A stretch of 36,000 nt of DNA from Symbiodinium natans (Eukaryota; Sar; Dinophyceae; Suessiales; Symbiodiniaceae), in the NCBI GenBank assembly GCA_905221605.1, contig CAJNDS010002739.1:243600-279599 (forward strand), given 5' to 3'. The position numbers and the translations under genes were made by a program. The notes beneath the pieces were generated by a model, which saw only the letters and a list, made by a program, of their open reading frames with translations, ran no database searches and was not told the DNA's origin. Below, piece by piece: positions 26,615 through 33,193 of the stretch (its first letter is position 1; each line of letters opens with the position of its first letter).

Positions 26615-29600
26615 GTAGCTTCTCGCTAGGGTTATAGGCCCTAGACCCTAAACCCTAAACCCTAGACCCTAGACCCTAGACCCTAGACCCTAAACCCTAA
26701 ACCTTAAACCCTAAACCAAAACCCTAAACCCCAAACCATAAACTCTTTTGGGTTTATGGGTTCAGGGGATTCGGGGTCTTGGGGGTTTTCGGGAGGAGGA
26801 CTTGGTGATGTAGGGCTTAGGGTTGAGGATTTGAGGGTCAAGAGTCTCAAGGGCGCGGGTCTGGGGCTTGGCATTGGGTTCCTTTCGAGGCATCCAGTCG
26901 TTCTAGGTAAATCTTCGGGATTTAGCAGGAGGAATGTGCCAACAGCAACAAGGCCTCTGCTAAGTCTGGCGGATCAGGCCTACAAAAAGGTCTCACCTTC
27001 AAAGCAGAGATCACGGTCAAGTGAGCAAGGCGCAAATACTCCTTCCATTCAGCAAGCAAGGGGGGGCGGACACGAACGCGCAAGGCCTTGTAAGGCGGCG
27101 GGGACACTTGCAAAAGGACACCCCTGAGTCGATGCCAAAACCTGTACAGTAAAGCGACGGGAACCCATTGAAAAGCGAGACCCCCCCCCCCCCCTTGCCC
27201 TTGTTGCGTCCATTCGCACAACTAGGAGGCTCTGGCAGCGCTCCAATGTATTCAGCTGCAGCAACCTCTGTTTTGCCACTCTGAGTAGGCTCTTACCAGC
27301 GAAGTGGGCAGAATATCGTTATATACCATTCTGACAATCTGGTCTATAGTTGTAGCACGTGCAGGTCCCCAAAACAGCCACTGGCCACGCCCTGCCCCCT
27401 AAACCTTGAGCCCTCTTGCTCTTCCTCCCTGCACTTGTGCCGATATCAGGCGCTCTCGCCATGTGATGACGAAGCCGGTCGGGTATGCCCGATGAGCCTC
27501 GGGAAGGACCCTCGGGCCACGGTAGTTGAGGCCTTGTTCTTCTGTTCCATGCGAGCTGTCAGCTGCGATTGTCAGCTCATGGCAGCATCTCTTCAAATCC
27601 GTCTGCAGCCCCTAGATAGCAACAGATGAAGAATGATATCTTTCCACATTCAATATTGGGCTTCAGCGATCTCAGGATGTGTCGAACAGTTTTCCTCAAG
27701 ACGCCCCACGCACTTCTCAAGTACAGACGCACATTCTCTGAGTTATGTTTCTTTGGGCTGGCAGGTCGCTCTTGTAGTTCTTGCGTAAACAACCCGTGCC
27801 TGCAATGACGTAGTTGTACTTCGCGCAGGCCTGATTCCGCTCCACGTTCACGTTCGCAAATGATCGATCAACCATTCCCAAACTAACCTAGGTTCTTGTG
27901 AAGGAACCTGTATAGGGTCTGAACTTAGGCTTAGCAGAATGGCATCCTTCTTGTGGTAACTTAATGTAAGTTCCCTACAAAGACGAGCGAGCTCACAACC
28001 CGGACGCCTGCGCAGGAAATAGGTGAGTGCCTCCAGGACCCTTCCAAGCACCAGGCCGAAATCGAGCTGGTTCGGGGAGCATCGGCTCAGGTTTAGGGTT
28101 TAGGGTTCAGGGTTTAGGGTTTAGAGTTTGTTGAATTCAAGTGGGTTAAAGGAAGCCTGTGGCGTACCAGCATTAAGGGTTCAGAGATTTGGGGGGAGTT
28201 TCCAAAAACTGGGCCGCCCCCTCTCTGCGCACAAATGTGGTAGACTGTCCTAGAAAGGGAACTCCCGGAAGGGTATGCCTAATCTGGTAATGCCCCAGAT
28301 GTGCCCGTGCGCGTGCAGTTGACGGACATCGACGGCAACCCTCGCGAGCTAGAGCCTGGCGCATCTTGCCTGCCAGCAACAGGTTGATGCTTCAGCAATA
28401 ATACAGAATATATATATATATATATATATTATATGTCATATGATATAAAATATATAGTATATAGTATATAATCTATGCTATATAGTATATAATATATAGT
28501 GGATCAGTCGTGGTTTAGGACGTAGGCTTAGGGAAGTTTCGGCGCTTCGAAAGCCTTTCCAACTTGGTTTCCTGGGTCCGGGCACTGTCAGCAGCAATCG
28601 ATGAGCGGTGGTCCAAAAGATCAAGACAAGTTGCAGTGACCATCGCGATGCCGAGCTGATTGCATCTCATGTTAGAGTCATGAGTGAACTTCCGGGTTCA
28701 ATGTGAATGAATCTCAGTTTTGCATGCGCGCTAATTTTTTGCGCGACGTTTCATTAGCTTTACTCGCGGTTTCGCAAGTCTCTTCGTTCCTTGCAAATCG
28801 AATGAATGTGAATAGGTGTATATAGGGGTAAATGCATTCCATTTAAGATTCGCGTGCACCCTTCTACACATCAACTTCACCATCTAATCTGCGGTGGAAG
28901 CTTCTGGCGTTCAGCTGGGGACCTTTCTTGAACGGCGGACTCAGTAGGTGAGCAAGGTGAAGTAAGACAACGTTGTGGACAAGCCTTGTATTTTTATTGG
29001 CCTTAAGCTTAGGTAAATGTTTGGGTTGTGTCGATAACGGGAACAGACACTAAAAACATGTCAATTTCTTAGTTGTAATGGAAGGGAACAAGAACACTCA
29101 ACAATTAGATTGTAAAATTGCAATGTCGTTATTTGTACAGTACCCGTATATTTTGTTGGCTCGCCTCAGATAAGACTGAAATTCCGATAGAAGCTTCTTG
29201 TGAAACGGACATAGGGTGCATAACAGGACTTCTACTAGCCTTGTATAATTTTGCTTGTACTACGATCCTAAACTTTCCTTTGCAATTCTGTGGCTTTGTG
29301 TCTGCTAAGAGCAAATTCCCAATACAACGGGAGGAGATGTCGCGAACATAAGCTTGTTGTGTCTAGTATCCTTTCGGTTTAGGGTTTAGGGTTCAGGGTT
29401 CAGGGTTCAGGATTCATGGAATGCCCATTCGAGAACCAAGAACTGACATGCATGCCGAAGACGAACAACATATCCAAGCAAGCATTCTATCTTTCTTGGG
29501 CTTTTTTCCCTTGTTATCACTTGGAGTTCGTGCACTCGTTCACATGTTTACCCATGCGTTCTCTTAAATGCCCCGAAGAATCCTAGTTCAAAAACGCATT

Positions 29601-31234
29601 CATGGACACCTTTGGTTTGCCATAGCTGTGTGCTTGGATGTTTCAGCCGTGCCAGAGAGAGTAGCCTATTTTGAAGGCCGGTCTTGGATCCTTCTGTAAT
29701 TCGATTCACTTCACTAGACTTCGCTGCTCTCTCATGCCTCATAGCCGAGGAGAAGCCACTGGAGCTCTCGGCGGGTTGCAAGGACATCCTTTGCGTGCTT
29801 TGATTATGGTCCCCTTTGGTGGGCACGGCAGCCCGAAACGTATAGGGCTCATTGCAATACTTCGGAAAACCAAAGAGGACCCCACTGTTGGCTGTTTGAT
29901 CTCACACGGCGAGCTGAGCAGGATTTTGTTGAGGTGAACAAAGCCTGCGACAGTGAGATCGAGCAGTTCTGCCAAGGAATGCAGCCTTGGCAGCAGGCAG
30001 CTTTCAGACCTCGGCGAGAAACGAGAGGAGTGCCACCAAAAACACAAGTTGCTGAGGTACTATCATGGCGACACCATGACGTGCTTGACGCAGTGGACCA
30101 GCCCAAGTGATTTAGGCAGCGGCTGTGTGGCCGCACTCCCGAAGAAGGCAGGGGCGGGGCAGTGATGCATTGCGGCAGTGAGATCGGCTGGCAGTGTTGG
30201 CGTTCTTGTAGGGTTTAAAGCTTGTGGCCACTGACGCTTGCGAAGGCCTCCGGCGATGATGACGAGGCCTGTGATTCTGCAGCATATGACCTTGTTTTTA
30301 CTTCTCAGTTATTCCATGGTAGCACGGCTAGCGATTCGCTGATTTACAAGCAAGCAAGTCCTTGTGACCTCCCGCACGACCCGCTCCTGAAAACGGCCAT
30401 TTTCATAGCTTCTGTCGCAGCGGTTGGGATTGTATCAAAATGTGTCCACCGTAACTTTGGTACTTTTGACCCCCCCCCCCTCCCTCCCCAACCCCTCTTC
30501 CTCCTCTTCCCTTCGCCGCCGACCTTGGCAGGTTGATGCCGAGAAGGCAGCGTGGCGGGCAAAGAAGAAGGCGGCCAGGCGGGTAGCACTCAGTTCTGTT
30601 ACGATCTCTTGAGGGCTGGGTTTGGGATGCCTAGGGTTTAGGATGCCTAGGGCTTCGGATGCTTAGGACTTAGATGTTTAGGACGCTTAGGATATGTAGG
30701 ATGCTTAGGATGTTTGGGATGTTTGGGATGCTTGGGATGTTTGGGATGTTTGGGATGTTTGGGATGTTTGGGATGTATAGGGCTCAGTAATAAAAAACAT
30801 TTTTGTGGTTGGTGCTCCCATAGCTTTGCTTCCTTTCGATGAAGCCATTCTGTTTAGAGCGGGTTGCCTACCTCGTGTTTGGCAGGAAAGCTGCGATGGA
30901 TGCCATCGAGAAGGATATGAAGATGTTGAAGCGGCCATGCCATGCTGTCAACTTGGTCAGTTGCGTCCGATGGCGACTTTAAGGTTTGAGCTTTCCTTCG
31001 GCTTCCTTTCAGTAGTATCACTGCTACAAGAACCACGGAACCAAGCCACATGGCATGTTATCGTTTCAAAGGCTGGTGTGCGTGCTGGTTGTACCTCGTT
31101 GCCATGTGAGTGTCGCGCGTTGTGTCAAAGTCCAGGAGAAAGGTGGTGGCGAAAAGAAGAAAAAGAAATCGAAGAAGAAGAAGGCAGGCAAGCTACTGGC
31201 CCCGGCAACGTTGGTCACTGACCTCGGGCCCTAG
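26566..31234 (+). CDS. Probable type I membrane protein with GLG1-like Cys-rich repeats (gene 3)
   Basis: Exons in order: signal peptide (26566-26614), 26929-27020, 28299-28382, 28532-28629, Cys-rich exons (29745-29794, 29922-about 29966, about 29998-30060), acidic exon (30246-about 30291), transmembrane exon (ending 30431), basic exons 30532-30578 and 30886-30955, and a Lys-rich last exon with TAG at 31232-31234. Cys spacing in ELSAGCKDILC and NKACDSEIEQFC is that of the Cys-rich repeat of GLG1, a Golgi type I membrane glycoprotein. A luminal Cys-rich part, one TM helix and a basic cytosolic tail fit that topology. The order is supported; that all exons belong to one transcript is inferred. 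Confidence 0.45.
26638..26737 (-). repeat. CCCTAAA/CCCTAGA array downstream of signal-peptide exon
   Basis: About thirteen units, several as CCCTAGA. Confidence 0.95.
26929..27020 (+). CDS. Gene 3 exon, luminal segment
   Basis: Acceptor GATTTAGCAG and donor GTGAGC are both strong. The exon reads EECANSNKASAKSGGSG and then LQKGLTFKAEITVK: 30 codons plus two bases. A beta-strand-like end; family unknown. Confidence 0.55.
27021..28298. other. Long intron or gap of gene 3
   Basis: Holds a C-run (27181-27194), a TTTAGGG array (28091-28127) and several ORFs of undecided strand. One on the minus strand (27848-28051, starting MLGRVLEALTYFLRRRPGC) has a protein-like composition but no family, and opposes every other gene here. 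Confidence 0.35.
28299..28382 (+). CDS. Gene 3 exon, luminal segment
   Basis: After TGCCCCAG it reads DVPVRVQLTDIDGNPRELEP and then GASCLPAT, ending at GTTGAT with one base left over. That base joins GG of the 28532 exon in frame to make Gly. Confidence 0.6.
28405..28500. repeat. AT-rich repeat in gene 3 intron
   Basis: A TA run (28410-28429) followed by TATAGTATATAGTATATA-type repeats. It fills most of the 149-base intron 28383-28531. Confidence 0.9.
28532..28629 (+). CDS. Gene 3 exon
   Basis: After GGCTTAG it reads KFRRFESLSNLVSWVRALSA and then AIDERWSKRSRQ. A GTTGCA at 28630 is a weak donor; otherwise the frame runs to TGA at 28660-28662. Phase fits the preceding exon. Confidence 0.5.
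28663..29744. other. AT-richer stretch, no gene recognised
   Basis: Noticeably richer in A/T than the rest at about 28680-29350. An open frame at 29118-29351 has no recognisable content. A TTTAGGG/TTCAGGG array lies at 29376-29411. Confidence 0.35.
29745..30060 (+). CDS. Gene 3 Cys-rich (GLG1-like) exons
   Basis: The exon 29745-29794 (after CCTCATAG) reads AEEKPLELSAGCKDILC, exits at GTGCTT in phase 0, and joins 29922 (after GAGCAG): DFVEVNKACDSEIEQFCQ. This matches the repeat pattern with aCxxDIxxfC. The next part, SRQLSDLGEKREECHQKHK, matches the repeat's second half (LSxxCxxK) but lies in another frame starting about 29970, so either a very short intron or a frameshift lies between. Confidence 0.45.
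30246..30431 (+). CDS. Gene 3 acidic exon and transmembrane exon
   Basis: 30246 onward (after GCGAAG) reads ASGDDDEACDSAAYDL. In the same frame, about 30384-30431 reads PLLKTAIFIASVAAVGI, a 14-16 residue hydrophobic stretch typical of a TM helix. A GTATCA donor at 30432 leaves phase 0, which fits the exon at 30532. Whether 30246-30431 is one or two exons is not resolved. Confidence 0.4.
30532..30955 (+). CDS. Gene 3 basic cytosolic exons (30532-30578, 30886-30955)
   Basis: 30532 follows a long pyrimidine tract and CTTGGCAG and reads VDAEKAAWRAKKKAA, ending in AG at a GC donor (30579). 30886 follows TTTGGCAG; its first G completes an Arg codon, then KAAMDAIEKDMKMLKRP. Basic residues right after the TM exon act as a stop-transfer signal. 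The donor of the second exon is probably GTCAGT at 30956. Confidence 0.6.
30627..30778 (+). repeat. Minisatellite of GGATGTTTG units in gene 3 intron
   Basis: Eight or so near-perfect 9-bp units GGATGTTTG (30706-30778), preceded by decayed forms such as GGATGCTTA and GGATGCCTAGGGTTTA that grade into telomere-like sequence. Confidence 0.9.
31131..31234 (+). CDS. Gene 3 last exon, Lys-rich tail
   Basis: Reads VQEKGGGEKKKKKSKKKKAG and then KLLAPATLVTDLGP with TAG at 31232-31234. The start is probably after GTGTCAAAG. Alternatively a GC donor at about 31187 could lead to the segment at 31730-31890. Confidence 0.5.
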
Positions 31235-31262
31235 TCGTGATGTGTTGAGCTTTTCGACTTTG

Positions 31263-31593
31263 CTTAATTTTAACGCTACGCGACCCGCCTCGGCCCGGCC
31301 CAGCGCATCCACATGAGCATGGTGATTCCGCAGCGCCCAAGTCGCTGGACCTTGGGTCTAGGGTTTAGGGTTCCGGGTTTATGGTTTATGGTTTGGGGTT
31401 TGGGGTTAGTTTAGGGTTGAGGGCTTAGGGCTCAAGGTTCACGGTTTGGGGTTTAGGGTTTTTTTTGGGTTTAGGGTTCGATCGTAAAGTTGAGCCAGGC
31501 CCAGGGGGGTGGAGAAGGGGGGGGGGATGGGGGGGTGGGGGTGGGGTGTGGGGGGGTGGGGGGGTTGCGGGGGGGTTGGGGGGGGGGGCCCTG
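31263..31593 (+). repeat. Shared motif copy 2, telomere-like array and G-rich tract
   Basis: CTTAATTTTAACGCTACGCG and then CCTCGGC (31264-31296) repeat the 4169 copy. Degenerate TTTAGGG units follow (31357-31478), then runs of G (31497-31593) able to form G-quadruplexes. Confidence 0.6.
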
Positions 31594-31726
31594 CTGGGAC
31601 GGGCTTCAACCTCTGGGCGCTTGCGGACCCCGGTTTCCCTAGGGGGGTACCCATTTGAGGCAAAAAAGGGGTCCGCAAAATGGTGGAGGATTTGGAGGGG
31701 GGTGCCTGTTCTCACAACCTATACAC

Positions 31727-31890
31727 CTTCGGCCCGAGGCCTCGGCGGATTTGCATTGCAAGCGCTCAGAGATGAGCCAATCCCACATGAGAATTTTTCC
31801 CTCATTTCTCAGAACTGTGCACAAGCCTTGGGTCGAAACAGCGCATCGGTTGACACGGATTGCAGCGGTGAGGCTGACAAGGAGCTCTGA
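31727..31890 (+). CDS. Candidate terminal exon
   Basis: GGFALQALRDEPIPHENFSL, then NCAQALGRNSASVDTDCSG, ending ADKEL and TGA at 31888-31890. Good protein-like composition and an AG acceptor (CCCGAG). It could be an alternative 3' end of gene 3. Confidence 0.35.
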
Positions 31891-32454
31891 CCCAGCGAAG
31901 CAGACCTTTTGACAGCTGTCGCTGAGGCGTCCTAGAGCCCGAAATGGGTTACTGAAGGCATGCCTCGACTTGCATCACGGTTTCGGTGGTTCTGGTGCAA
32001 GCTATGTTTGAGGCATGGCGAGATGCTGAGTCGAGGATGTTGAATTTCACCCACACCACAGGTTCGTAGGTTCCTAGGTCACAGTCTAGAAGCTTTAGCC
32101 GCTGGCAGCGAATCACGCGGCGAATTCCCTTCGACATGCATAAGGAATATGTGAGTTGATGGGAATGCAAGCTGGGTGGCACGCTGCCTCCGCGCTCGGT
32201 TTGCAGTAGTCTCAGCTGGCAGCGAACGACGTGAAAAGACTGGTGGAGCCGGTGGAGCGTGATGGGTTGCCATGCAGCGAACATGTTGCGCAGACTGCTT
32301 CTAGGCTCACGCACCGCGCACTCGAGAAACGAGGTTCACCCACAACTAAATGGCTTGACAGCATGGCGGGCTCGAGCATCGATGCCCAAGGAGGCTGAAG
32401 TGCAGCGTTTGGACTTTCGTTTCCGACGCTTCAGCAGTCGGCCATAGCTGCGCC
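31891..32454. other. No gene recognised
   Basis: Short ORFs on both strands without recognisable content. Confidence 0.4.
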
Positions 32455-32570
32455 AGGGCTGCAAAGAAAGCGCCTCGGCGCACGGAAGATTTGCTTCGAA
32501 GGGTTTTCGACCAGCGCTGCCACTCTGTGGCCTGGGCTGTAAGAGGAGAGGATACAAACAACTGTCCTTA
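32455..32570 (+). CDS. Candidate exon
   Basis: Reads RAAKKAPRRTEDLLRRVF and then DQRCHSVAWAVRGED, stopping at TAA near 32570. Basic, helix-like; unrecognised. Confidence 0.3.
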
Positions 32571-33001
32571 AGAATTTGGACCCGAAACTGCCAAGCAGAA
32601 CTGGATCAACACTTATAAACGAGGCATCCCTTTGTTGAGGGCCTTAGCGGCATATGCCGGTGCGCCTCCGCACGGAGCAAGAGCTGGCATGTGAGAGTTC
32701 GCAACATGCCCTCCTGCCTTTTTCCCCTACGGACCCCGACCCCCGCGCACGCGCACGCACGAGAATCACTATCATTATTTGGCTTCGCCTCGCCTGCACT
32801 ATGGCTCGATCAGAATTCGTGTAGAAACTCCCTGGACCAGGTGCGTTTTAAGAGGCGTTTCCCTCTGCTTCTGAGCACTTCGTACATGCAAAGCCATGGG
32901 ATCCAGCGCCTCCGCCTCCGCTCACAGAGGGCTTCTGGGCTGTTAGGAACATGTGCAAGCGATAAATAATTTTAAATATGGCAAAAAGACTAGAGACCCA
33001 T

Positions 33002-33193
33002 ATGAACTCCACAATGGATGTTGATGTCACTACTGTATACTGCTCATGGGCTCATGCGGTGCTTGAACTGCTTGGAGCTGGACAGCCCAGGCTCTTGGCG
33101 AACGCTGCACAAGATGACCTCAACGACTTCGTTCAAAGCCTCTCCGAGGCCATAACGACCGTCACTTCTCCAAGCCTCAGCCATTGGGGCCAT
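33002..33193 (+). CDS. Gene 4 candidate first exon
   Basis: ATG at 33002 (an in-frame ATG at 33014 follows) reads MNSTMDVDVTTVYCSWAHAV and later QDDLNDFVQSLSEAITTV. Donor probably GTGCGT near 33197 or GTTCTC near 33214. No family recognised for this part. Confidence 0.45.

Noticed and set aside
31425-31715. Minus-strand Pro-rich ORFs
   Set aside because: Translation of poly-C opposite the G-rich and telomere-like tract.
31876-31890. C-terminal DKEL as ER-retention signal
   Set aside because: Does not fit the usual K/H-D-E-L pattern (Lys in place of Asp/Glu), and the exon itself is uncertain.
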